Part shown: positions 1 through 8,392 of the stretch, one piece after another
Layout: each line of letters begins with the position of its first letter
How positions within the stretch are numbered: position 1 is the first letter of the stretch
Assembly (NCBI GenBank): GCA_025529335.1
Contig: JAMYHX010000655.1
Location: 1 to 19,083, forward strand
Length of the DNA: 19,083 nucleotides
Origin: Rhizopus sp. PT2906
Taxonomy: Eukaryota > Mucoromycota > Mucoromycetes > Mucorales > Rhizopodaceae
Direction: 5' to 3'
Translations under genes and position numbers: made by a program
Notes under the pieces: generated by a model
What the model saw: only the letters and a program-made list of their open reading frames with translations
Database searches by the model: none
Told to the model about the DNA's origin: nothing

Positions 1-453
1 CATGTAGTCCTGAATGATATATAGATGATATATATAAAATGTAGTGTATGAAGAAGAATAACACATAGCAAGTCATAGGCTGCTGTTGTTATTGATGATG
101 ATATTCCTTGTGTATTTGTACAACTGTCCAACTGTATACAAGGGTACTCCACTATACTCTTCTTTATCAACCCTTCTTCTTCCTTTGTAATTGTCGACAT
201 GACTCTTTTTTTTTTAAGAAAAAAAAAAACAAAAAGAAAGTAAAAGAATAAAAATAAAAAAAAACCTTCCATTTGTCAAACAAACGGGCTTTCAAAAAAA
301 AATAGGATAAAAAGCAGGGACAGTTAGAGATTGAATCAAATGATTGCACGTATACAGTGTCTGAATGCAGTGTTTCACCAAATGAGATTTTAATCATCAA
401 AAGCAGGTTCTCTTTGTGATGTAGACATAGTAGAGGTGCTCTCCCCTTTTTTT
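1..453. other. Intergenic flank, no gene seen
   Basis: AT-rich sequence beyond the stop codon of the b561 gene. It contains long A and T runs (about 208-330) and nothing that translates like a protein on either strand; the open frame across 167-457 on minus is rich in Phe and Lys from homopolymers and lies in the expected 3' untranslated region of the b561 gene. I see no RNA gene or repeat structure here. Confidence 0.6.
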
Positions 454-890
454 TCAAGGCGGATACCCTACACCATATTTATTGGTCAATAATGTATCCT
501 TATCATAATCCTCTTTGTCGGTAACTTTGAGATTTTTATCTGGATCTGGCAGATAAGACACAGTCTGTTTCTTTTCTGTCTTTATCCAAGTTAAATATAG
601 AAAGAGAACAACCAAGAAGGTGGCCCATATGGCAAACAAAACATAAACCACGAGACTTGCTCCCCTTATTCTCATTCCCAAGGATACGTTCAGTAGAGCC
701 ACAATAGCTAAAAACCGACCTAACCATATATGCACATGGTTATTCCACGGGCGTCTGGCTGGCAAGCGATTATGCTTTCGTCGATATCGAAATACAGAGT
801 GATTTACAACACCCAGGATAATTTGTATCCATGTGCCAAGTGATAGAATGGTTCCAACCATCTATAAAGATCAATTATTATTATTCATTG

Positions 891-926
<36 letters not shown>

Positions 927-1170
927 GACATACAGAATGAGGCTTCAATTTGATCTCACCAGATACATTAAAGATAAGGCCAGCAGACGCTGTAAATGGC
1001 AACAGTACAGCAATCGCCATGACAGCCATATGAAACTTAGGTCCCCATGGTAACTGTTTCTTTCTAGCGTACATGTTGCCTGCAATAGCAAGTGGCACGG
1101 CTACTAGCCATACAAATGCCATAAGTCCGCCGTGGATATAAGATAATTTTGTTCTAACAGCTTGATCCAT
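454..1170 (-). CDS. Cytochrome b561-domain membrane protein
   Basis: Two exons: 1170..934 and 861..454, with a 72-nt intron (862-933, donor GTATGT, acceptor TTATAG) that contains a T run of about 28 nt. The join is in phase 0 and gives 214 aa. The protein is a bundle of about five membrane helices (roughly residues 12-31, 47-68, 80-99, 124-141, 147-172) with a charged loop and a soluble, Asp/Lys-rich C-terminus. Likely haem-ligand histidines are H13 (IHGGLM), H47 (KFHMAV), H78 (KPHS) and H123 (HIWLGR), the spacing of the cytochrome b561/FRRS1-like family, which moves electrons across membranes between two b haems. There is no DOMON domain, signal peptide or reductase domain, and no room for one: the muskelin stop codon is 47 bp upstream. 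The start is the first ATG in the only open frame that leads into the domain. Substrate and membrane are unknown. Confidence 0.88.
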
Positions 1171-1217
1171 AAAGAAATAAAGAAGAAAGAAATAGAGAAT
1201 AAAAAAGCAGTTTATTT
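1171..1217 (-). promoter_or_regulatory. 47-bp gap between muskelin and b561 genes
   Basis: This short, pyrimidine-rich stretch (read on minus) separates the muskelin stop codon from the b561 ATG. It holds an AATAAA on minus at 1216-1211, one base after the muskelin stop, so the muskelin poly(A) signal and the b561 5' leader share the same few bases. I see no TATA box; the b561 promoter probably lies inside the last muskelin exons, or the two genes share a transcript (inference). Confidence 0.5.
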
Positions 1218-4216
1218 TTATATCATTTTGACTGCATTAGTCAAGTTTTCTACAGGCTCTTTTATCTCTTGAGGAATGTATTTTAATATTTTTTCATGTA
1301 TCTGACTTCTTTCCGCGTATAGAGCATCTATGTTTTTCAAGTGAGTATAGTGATTTATATCAATAAATGCATTTACCTTCTGATACAGCCTCATGCCCGC
1401 TGTAACCGGACCTATCATCATCAAGTGTATCAAACAGACAGACTTTAGCACACATCTCATGGAACTCATTGACTTGTTCCTCATCATCATAATTGACAAC
1501 TGAAGCCACGCTTGTACGCAAATAGTTAATAGCAGCCATGGCCTCCTTTTGATCAATATTTCCCGTCTCTCTTAATGTTTGAGCCGTTTCACGACACAGT
1601 TCTCTCAGCTTTTGCATGCGTATCAGAAATAGACAGTGATTGTATACTGCGCTTGCCTCTGGTCTAAACCAAATTAGAAAAAGAATACACGTCCTGGGCC
1701 TTCTCTTACCTTCTTAATTTTAGTTCCCAAAGGTCATCTAATCTTGTAGGTAAATCACCTTTACCTCCTGGGTTTCCTCCAAACATATAATGCGTCTTGG
1801 ATACAGGATCATATACCATTTGATGAGCATATCTCGGTATCGGCACATCTGGCCTTGACGGCAGGCACTCCAGTATTTCGTGCTCATACACTTTTTCCCA
1901 CGTGTTTGTCTTGATCGAATACACATAAATCACGTCCCTTATTCGTTCTAGTCTAGAACTACGTGTGTATCCTGCAAAAATGTACATTTCCTGAAGTTCC
2001 TCATCTATTGTCACTCGTTGCGTCAAGCCGGCTTCTGCACTAATGTCACTTGCATGTCCGTAATCTATCTCTTGAAAAAAGTTTTGTGGGATGTTGTATT
2101 TATACATGTCATAAAAGTATTCATAGCCGCGTTGACCGCCAAATATGTAGATAGTCTTGTTGGTTTCGTCAACAACCATTGAATGACCCACTCTGTTTGT
2201 CACTGAGCCGTCGTGCGTATCTGCATCATCGAGCCTATAATGGAACCATCAGTAAAATAGGGAAAAAAAACGTAATGGCTTCTCTATGTACCTCAGGATG
2301 TCCCATTCTTTCGATGCTATATCGTACGCATAAAACCCACTGTGTACCGGTATATTGGGACCACGATTGATGACTTTACCACCACATACATAAATCTTCC
2401 CTTCATGAGAATCAATGCACATTTGATGATCAAATACTAGCTCTGGTCCTCCATGTTTCTAATCCAAACTGTTATGTTTTGACAAATAAACCTATTGTTT
2501 AACTTACTGCTGTATGGTCACACAACTGTATCCATTTGTTTTGTTTGAGATCATACATGAAAAAATCTGATTCTACTGGTGACGATTGTAATGTTTGACC
2601 CACATACCGACCCAGGACAAAGAGTGCGTCCGTTCGAGGATCATAGCACATTCTATGACAAGATCTTGGGCCTGGCCCTTTGTCGCTTGCAGGATACAGT
2701 TAGGACATATAATGTTGTTGATATCATCTTTTTCTTTCTTTCTTACCTCTCTGTATCTGAGCTCAAAAGGTGCCATGAGTTACTCACAATGTCATAACAC
2801 CAAAAATCACCTAGATCCTCTCCACCGTCATATCCTCCCAAGACATAGATAGTTTTTTCTTTTACGTCAATGCACATTTGGTGACCTCCTCTGCCGCAAG
2901 GTGCTCCTTGTTCTGTTGACAATATATTTAGAGAAGAGTTGTAGTTCAATAGCCAATCTTTTCGCTTACCACCTGTAGGCTTCAAATGCTTCCAGTGAGC
3001 CACATAAGGTGACTTGTCGCAGTAAGCTTGAAATATATTTGCATCATACAGTTCTTTTACTACTTTTTCAGCATTGTCAAAGTTCCCACACGCTACAAAT
3101 TGGTAATGCAAATTGGAGAGGATAGGATGTTCCAGGTGAACGTCGATTCTATTTTTCAAGACGTGAAAGACATCCATCATGTTCTTTTGTCTAAAATATT
3201 TCAAACATAATCGTAGTGTTTCTGCTTCTTTAAACTTGAGAATACATGTCAGGACGCTTTTGGGTCTGTTGGGTACATGTCAACCTACATCTTTGTATTC
3301 TTGAAATACTTTGTTTACAATCGATCTATCACTTATGCCACGTACTTCCAAGTACCATATACTATAATTAAAACTTGAGCCATAAGCTGCTAAAGGGATA
3401 ATCTTGATATACTGAACAGGAACTATCTAATTGCCTATAAGTGAGTTTCTACTTTATGATAAATATATGTACCATATTCTTATACTGATGCTTCAAATCA
3501 AATGTTTCGGACTTAGTATCGTTTTTTAAACCTGCATATACGGTTATGCAATATGCCTCTTTATCTTTTGTTCTGTCATACCACCGTGAAATAATTCAAG
3601 CATATCACTTTCCAGATCCAAGCCACCCAACACTTTGAATTCCTTTAAGTTGCATACATGACCTAAAATAGATGATCAATGTCACACCTAAAGTCATCCT
3701 CCTTCTTCTCCTTTACTTTGATGGTATTTTCCAAAAGTGATAGAGCCTATTAAAGTGTAAAACATCAAGAATGTGTGACACCCATAAATAAAAAAAAATA
3801 TTACGTGCAATCACTGGTCTTTTAAATTTGATGGTGATGTATTGTTGATTATCGCGTGCGCTACTAGACCAACGAGATAACTGTTCCGTGGGTTTATTTG
3901 TAAGTATGTTTTGTGGATGATAGTACAGAGAATATGAAGAATAATCGTGAATCGTGTATTCTAATACTGTATCTTTACACGCGATCAGAAAAGAAGGTGG
4001 AGCAGTAACTGTAGTAGAAGGTGCTATCGATCGATCATTGACTGTTGGGTATTTTAACTGATTTCTTATATAATTTAAGCATTTTTCTGACTGATTGGAT
4101 GATATGTAAGGCTCAGGATGATACTCTTTAAGTAACTCTTGTAGCTTTTCTCTTGCAATTAAAGCGGCTTCACCATTTAATCCTGTTAAACTCTCATCAC
4201 TTCCGATTCTATTCAT
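1218..4216 (-). CDS. MKLN1: Muskelin (discoidin-LisH-CTLH-kelch protein)
   Basis: Eleven exons on minus: 4216..3805, 3746..3717, 3662..3582, 3531..3473, 3426..3289, 3234..2747, 2685..2508, 2458..2292, 2234..1710, 1663..1377, 1327..1218. Introns are 46-61 nt with GT-AG ends; all phases join, giving 824 aa plus stop. Domains: an N-terminal extension of about 80 residues with no match I know; discoidin-like domain about 84-232 (PQNILTNKPTEQLSRWSS, ITFGKY, YIKIIP); LisH/CTLH helices about 235-330 (EAETLRLCLKYFRQKN, LEHPILSNLH); kelch repeats about 352-692 (GRGGHQMCID, VLGGYDG, FGGQRGYE, MFGGNPGG); C-terminal helical region to 824. Animal muskelin is about 735 aa and belongs to the CTLH (GID-type) ubiquitin ligase complex, where it helps select substrates and organise the complex; Saccharomyces lacks it. 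The 30-nt second exon is unusually small. It is divergent with the Zn2Cys6 gene. Identity rests on end-to-end resemblance and is near certain. Confidence 0.95.
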
Positions 4217-4500
4217 TCTTTTTTCTTCTGCAAGGAAGAAATGAACTATCCCCCTCTCTTTATGCTTTGCTTTACTCCCCTCGTTCTTTTCCTAGTTGAA
4301 ATATCAATATTTTTTAGAGGTCACATGATCACTCCACGCTGTGGTACCCTTTTTGTTTAAGCCGGCTTAATTCCGCTTTATCCAATGAAACTCCGTATAA
4401 ATTGTCCCCCACCACATCTAAAAAAGAGATCCCTTTTTTTCCCTTTATCCCACCCTCCCTTCTTCTCCTGTCCTTTCCTTTACAAACGAAACAATATTAT
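4217..4500. promoter_or_regulatory. Divergent promoter region, muskelin / Zn2Cys6 gene
   Basis: The 284 bp between the two start codons must serve both genes. For the plus-strand gene there is a CCAAT box (4382-4386) and TATAAA (4396-4401), about 100 bp before its ATG, followed by a pyrimidine-rich leader. Just upstream sits a perfect 14-bp palindrome, TTAAGCCGGCTTAA (4357-4370), and a CGG-N7-CCG inverted triplet pair (4363-4375), the type of half-site that Zn2Cys6 proteins bind. A CACATG E-box-like site lies at 4322-4327. I see no clear TATA box for muskelin on minus. Confidence 0.6.
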
Positions 4501-5001
4501 ATGCCTGAAGAAGCTACTGGACCTCCAAAGAAACGTGCCAAGATTGTGAGTGCATGTGCTGAATGTCGAAGAAAAAAGACAAAATGCAATGGAGAGCAAC
4601 CTTGCCGAAACTGTCAAAAATCAGCAGTCCATTGTATTTACCCTAGTTTACAACAAGATGATAAGCGAAATGGCCTAACAAGGGCTGCTTTAGAATCAAT
4701 TGAAGAAAGATTAAAGAATATCGAAGACATGTTGAGAGCTGTTCTGTCTAATCAACACACAATTGATCCAACCTTTCAAAGATTGCCTTCGATTCATAAT
4801 CTTTCGGCATCTTCGGCTTATGACAATAATAATAATAATAGTAGTAGTAGTGATAACAGTAGTAATGATAATAATGACAATAATAATAAATATGTACCAT
4901 CCACTGGCTATGCGTATTATCTAAAAGAATCATCTACACCAACCATACAACCACCTGTCATCAATACTATGGTTCAACCTATGAAGAAGCGGAAACGATA
5001 A
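4501..5001 (+). CDS. Short Zn2Cys6 DNA-binding protein
   Basis: Single exon, 166 aa. The binuclear zinc cluster spans C19-C45 with spacing CX2CX6CX5CX2CX6C, including the CRRKKTKC basic core, so it should bind CGG-type triplets in the nucleus. A basic stretch (PPKKRAK, 8-14) precedes it and a second one (KKRKR) ends the protein; both look like nuclear localisation signals. Residues about 58-81 form a likely coiled coil for dimerisation (LESIEERLKNIEDMLRAVL). Residues about 105-135 are Asn/Ser/Asp-rich, encoded by AAT and AGT triplet runs. The usual fungal_trans (middle homology) domain and a long activation region are missing; most family members exceed 500 aa. I chose the ATG at 4501 because the frame upstream lies across the TATA box and has no ATG. 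A downstream exon is possible but I found none. It may be a repressor or heterodimer partner (inference). Confidence 0.9.
   Translation: MPEEATGPPKKRAKIVSACAECRRKKTKCNGEQPCRNCQKSAVHCIYPSLQQDDKRNGLTRAALESIEERLKNIEDMLRAVLSNQHTIDPTFQRLPSIHNLSASSAYDNNNNNSSSSDNSSNDNNDNNNKYVPSTGYAYYLKESSTPTIQPPVINTMVQPMKKRKR
4827..4889 (+). repeat. In-frame AAT/AGT triplet microsatellite
   Basis: Imperfect runs of AAT, AGT, GAT and GAC triplets inside the Zn2Cys6 gene encode an Asn/Ser/Asp-rich linker. Tracts like this change length easily between strains. Confidence 0.85.
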
Positions 5002-5168
5002 TCATTCCATTTTTTTGTATTTCTTCATTGTTATCTACCACGCTTTTGATTCGTTCATTCAAGTAAAAAGTGACTGCCTGTTTTCCTGTCTTTTTTATAA
5101 AGACTTTTTTCATTTCATTTGTATTTTCCCTCTTTTTTTATTATTCGAAATAATAGATCTCTTGTTTA
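5002..5168 (+). promoter_or_regulatory. Promoter/leader of the DEAD-box helicase gene
   Basis: The 167 bp between the Zn2Cys6 stop and the helicase ATG hold a TATAAA at 5096-5101, about 70 bp before the start, followed by T-rich leader sequence. The same interval must contain the 3' untranslated region of the upstream gene. Confidence 0.5.
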
Positions 5169-7247
5169 ATGTCATCAAGAAAAGAAAATAAAGAAGGTAA
5201 AAGAGTATACAAGTCTTGTCCTGAACATAGCACTCACTCTGTCTTTTCAGATCGTGCTGATAAAAGAGACAAGAGAGACAAGCGATCTCGTAAGAGAGAT
5301 AGAGATGATCAAGCATCAACTCCAAGTGAAAACACTACTCCTGTCACTTCAGAAAAAACAACACCTGAACCTGAAGTCAAGAAACGTAAAGTGATTGAAG
5401 AAAGCGATAAGAAATCAGAAAATGGTGACATTCCTGATCACTTGCTTCTTTCTAATTTCAGAATCTCTCAAAGTACGATTGACAACCTTGAAAAGAAGGG
5501 AATCAAGTCTCTCTTTGAAATTCAAGCAGCTACTTTTGATACCATCTTTGATGGCAAGGACGTTCTTGCTCGTGCTCGTACAGGAACAGGTAAAACATTG
5601 GCCTTTGCTATTCCAGTTGTCGAACGACTTGCTTTGGATAAAGACTATAAGGAACGTCGTGGTCGTGCCCCTCGTGTGCTCGTGCTGTGTCCTACTCGTG
5701 ATCTGGCTAAGCAAGTCTGCGGTGATTTTGAACAAGTCTCTGGAAACCGTTTAAAGACTCTTCCTGTCTATGGTGGTGTTCCCTATAATGAACAAACAAG
5801 CGTGTTCAGAGAAGGTGTTGATGTTGTGGTTGGTACACCTGGACGTATTTTGGACCATATCAAGTTTGGAAACATGAAGCTGCATGATCTCAAATTTATC
5901 GTTTTGGATGAAGCAGATGAAATGTTGGACGCTCGTGGCTTTGAAGAAGACATGTTTAACTTGTTATCAAATATCCAAGAACAAAAAGAGACTCGTGACT
6001 ATCAAACATTGTTATTTTCAGCCACTGTTCCTGAATCTGTCATGCAAACCATTCAACGTTTCCTCAAGGAAGACTATGAACGTATTGATTTGATTGGTAA
6101 TGCAAAGAACAGAACCAACACCAACATTCGTCATATCGCTATGCCTTCTTCCTACCATGCCCGTGCAGATATTATTGGTGATGTAGTCAATGTATATGGT
6201 CGTAGTGGATTAACTGTCATCTTTTGTGCAACCAAAGCAGATGCAAATGAATTGGGTGCTCATGACAAGATCAAGCAAGATGCTGCTGTTTTACATGGTG
6301 ATATTGCCCAAGCATCTCGTGAAGCTACTATGAAAGCGTTCAGAGAAGGCAAATACAAGTGTATTGTCTGTACAGATGTATTAGCTCGTGGTCTCGATAT
6401 TCCTCAAGTCGATCTGGTCATCAACTGTCAACCACCTAAAGATCCCGAAACCTATGTTCATCGTTCTGGACGTACTGGTCGTGCCGGACGTTCTGGTGTG
6501 TGCGTTACGTTCTATAAGCCAGCTGAAGAAGGCTTATTGTCATACATTTCCAAGCGTACTGGTGTTCAATTCGAACAACTTTCTGCTCCTCGCCCTGAAG
6601 ATATCATTGAAGCTACAACTGAAGATGCATTCAAGTCTATTGATTTAGTGAAGCCAGATGTGTTACCTTACTTTGAAGAACCAGCCAAGCAGTTGATTGA
6701 AAAGCATGGTGCTGTTAATGCTGTAGCTGCTGCATTAGCCTTCATGACAGGATACCATCAAGGTGTTCCTAGCCGTTCTTTATTGACATCACAAGAAGGA
6801 CAGACGACTCTTTTGGCGCAAATATCCTATGCGATCCAACACCCTGGATACATTCGTAACATTATCACTCGTGAATACCCCGAGTTAGGCTACGATGATG
6901 TTAAGGGATGGCGTATGACACAAGACTCTATGGGTGTTGTGTTTGACATCAAATCATCTAGATGTGAAGTAAAAGAAGATGGCGAAGTGTTATTAGTTGG
7001 TAGAAGATGGACAGCTCGCAATATTACCCTAAGTGCTCCCAAGTCATTGCCTCCTCTTCAGGATCGTGAGGTCAGAGGTGGCGGTGGAGGTGGTTATAAT
7101 AGAGGAAATAGTTATGGACGAGGCAATGGTTATAATAACAACAACCGTTCCAACAATAGCTATGGAAATAATAACTACAACAACAATAACCGTGGCAATT
7201 ATGGTAGAAGAAATAACAACAACAGCAATTATGGTGGCAGACGTTAA
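5169..7247 (+). CDS. DDX21: Nucleolar DEAD-box RNA helicase, Gu (DDX21/DDX50) type
   Basis: Uninterrupted 692-aa frame. N-terminus (1-85) is Lys/Arg-rich with repeated KRDKRDK and KKRKV, likely nuclear/nucleolar targeting. Helicase core: Q-motif region 112-119 (IKSLFEIQ), motif I ARTGTGKT 136-143, Ia PTRDLA 175-180, GG 202-203, Ib TPGR 223-226, II DEAD 247-250, III SAT 284-286, IV about 349-354, IVa-V HGD 376-378 and ARGLDIP 406-412, VI HRSGRTGR 431-438. All catalytic residues are present. Residues about 530-625 (RSLLTSQEG, GVVFDIKSS) match the GUCT domain, which is diagnostic for the Gu family and its plant relatives. The tail 636-692 is Gly/Asn/Arg-rich with RG, GGYN and YGR motifs, an RNA-binding low-complexity region. 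Family members act in rRNA transcription and pre-rRNA processing in the nucleolus using ATP. No introns, unlike its spliced neighbours. AATAAA lies at 7307-7312. A plant-like or mitochondrial GUCT helicase is the alternative, but no transit peptide is seen. Confidence 0.96.
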   Translation: MSSRKENKEGKRVYKSCPEHSTHSVFSDRADKRDKRDKRSRKRDRDDQASTPSENTTPVTSEKTTPEPEVKKRKVIEESDKKSENGDIPDHLLLSNFRISQSTIDNLEKKGIKSLFEIQAATFDTIFDGKDVLARARTGTGKTLAFAIPVVERLALDKDYKERRGRAPRVLVLCPTRDLAKQVCGDFEQVSGNRLKTLPVYGGVPYNEQTSVFREGVDVVVGTPGRILDHIKFGNMKLHDLKFIVLDEADEMLDARGFEEDMFNLLSNIQEQKETRDYQTLLFSATVPESVMQTIQRFLKEDYERIDLIGNAKNRTNTNIRHIAMPSSYHARADIIGDVVNVYGRSGLTVIFCATKADANELGAHDKIKQDAAVLHGDIAQASREATMKAFREGKYKCIVCTDVLARGLDIPQVDLVINCQPPKDPETYVHRSGRTGRAGRSGVCVTFYKPAEEGLLSYISKRTGVQFEQLSAPRPEDIIEATTEDAFKSIDLVKPDVLPYFEEPAKQLIEKHGAVNAVAAALAFMTGYHQGVPSRSLLTSQEGQTTLLAQISYAIQHPGYIRNIITREYPELGYDDVKGWRMTQDSMGVVFDIKSSRCEVKEDGEVLLVGRRWTARNITLSAPKSLPPLQDREVRGGGGGGYNRGNSYGRGNGYNNNNRSNNSYGNNNYNNNNRGNYGRRNNNNSNYGGRR

Positions 7248-7366
7248 TGTGTAATTAAAAGCATGCATTTTCAATTCATTATATATTTTTTATTTTTTTA
7301 TTGTAAAATAAATACTCAACATAGACAAACCCACTCTCTTTTTTTTTTCTTTCTTTCTATTAAAAA

Positions 7367-7803
7367 ATGAGTAATTCAAGCTGGAATCATGAAGGTTTGA
7401 TTTCCATCTTTTTTGTCTTGAATGCATTGTATTCATTTATATTTTTTAAAAAAATAAGCCAAAAATGAAGATCTTGTAATGACTGAAGGGATTGAAGAAG
7501 AAGAAGAAGAGGAAGAAGAAGAAGAAGAAAGCAAAATATATCCTGATTCACCAGCGATATCCATTCCAAAATTTGCTTCTGATTTTTCAGATCATTATGA
7601 AAGCTCATCACAACATCAATGGAATGATATGGATGAAAAAGGTGACGCAGTATTTTATACTATGCATATGGAAAAATCGATTATAGATCAAGACTTTATG
7701 GCTGGTAAGATTTTGGTTCTACTATTATTATTATTATTCATTGCTTTCATGAATAGAAATAGCTACGTTTGATGATGACTTTGATGATGATGACCTGTCT
7801 TAA
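7367..7803 (+). CDS. Small acidic protein, function unknown
   Basis: Proposed exons 7367..7394, 7459..7704 and 7763..7803, giving 104 aa. The first intron (64 nt) has a weak GTTTGA donor and AATAAG acceptor but the phases fit (GAA G | CC); the second (58 nt, GTAAGA donor) has two in-frame acceptors six bases apart (ending 7756 or 7762), so the product is 104 or 106 aa. The protein has a run of 12 Glu (22-33) from a GAA/GAG repeat, a middle part with SIPKFASDF and DMDEKGDAVFYTMHME, and ends in an Asp-rich FDDDFDDDDLS. No membrane segment, signal or known domain. If exon 1 is wrong, translation could start at the ATG 7479 (same frame). The stop codon overlaps an AATAAA (7802-7807). Coding is likely because the middle is not low-complexity and the last exon restores an acidic tail; I do not recognise the family. 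Confidence 0.55.
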
Positions 7804-8209
7804 TAAATATGTGTACATATATCACTTTATTCATGCAAACGTGTCTCTTTGCTTTTTATACTAAGTCAAAGAAACACTACTGTTATGGGCGATAATCATG
7901 ATTTCATTTTCACACTACCAAAGCCTCTACCTAATCTAAGTCTATCCTTTGATGTGAATTACATGTGTTCTTGCGCCTTTGTTCATCAACTGACAACATA
8001 AAACTAATATAAAGAAATAACGCCATTTCTTTTAATCTCTTTTCCTTCTTGAAAAGAACACAAACCAAGGTGGGGGCTTTATAAACTTATGTGTAGCATC
8101 AAGATACAAATTGACCAACTTTCATGATTTGTCATATTTATCAAATAATACGGTGCAATAAAGTCAATACAGTAAAAAGAAAAGTGAAGAGAAAGGCAGG
8201 AATGAGGAG
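7804..8209. other. Intergenic, possible TATA box
   Basis: About 400 bp with no coding signal. TATAAA occurs at 8080-8085, some 125 bp before an ATG at 8210, so the right half may be a promoter for the truncated gene proposed there. Confidence 0.4.
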
Positions 8210-8392
8210 ATGACGATGTCGCTGAAGGTATCAAAGTTAGCATGGTCGGTGGCAACTATTACTGTTGTCGTTTTGCAGGATGTTTATTATCATATTGATC
8301 TTCTTGCTCATATGGATCGTCATTCATTTTTTGGCAGACGTGTTTTTCCTGGTGTTTTTTTTTTGGTAATTTTCGCAGCCAATCAAAATTGA
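8210..8392 (+). pseudogene. Possible 5' fragment of an interrupted gene
   Basis: ATG at 8210 opens a 60-codon frame. A 51-nt GT-AG intron fits at 8228..8278 in phase 0, which would leave MTMSLK joined to DVYYHIDLLAHMDRHSFFG. The following RRVFPGVFF resembles the GHxLPGxFF opening of TMEM45/DUF716 membrane proteins, but only loosely. The frame ends at 8392 where recombinase-like sequence begins, so this may be the start of a gene cut off by the element. It could equally be chance; I would not rely on it. Confidence 0.22.

Noticed and set aside
900..926. Long A run taken as a retroposed poly(A) tail
   Set aside because: It is inside the b561 intron, with good splice sites on both sides and no target duplication.
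7387..7611. Minus-strand Leu-rich frame over the acidic gene
   Set aside because: It is the reverse reading of the GAA repeat.
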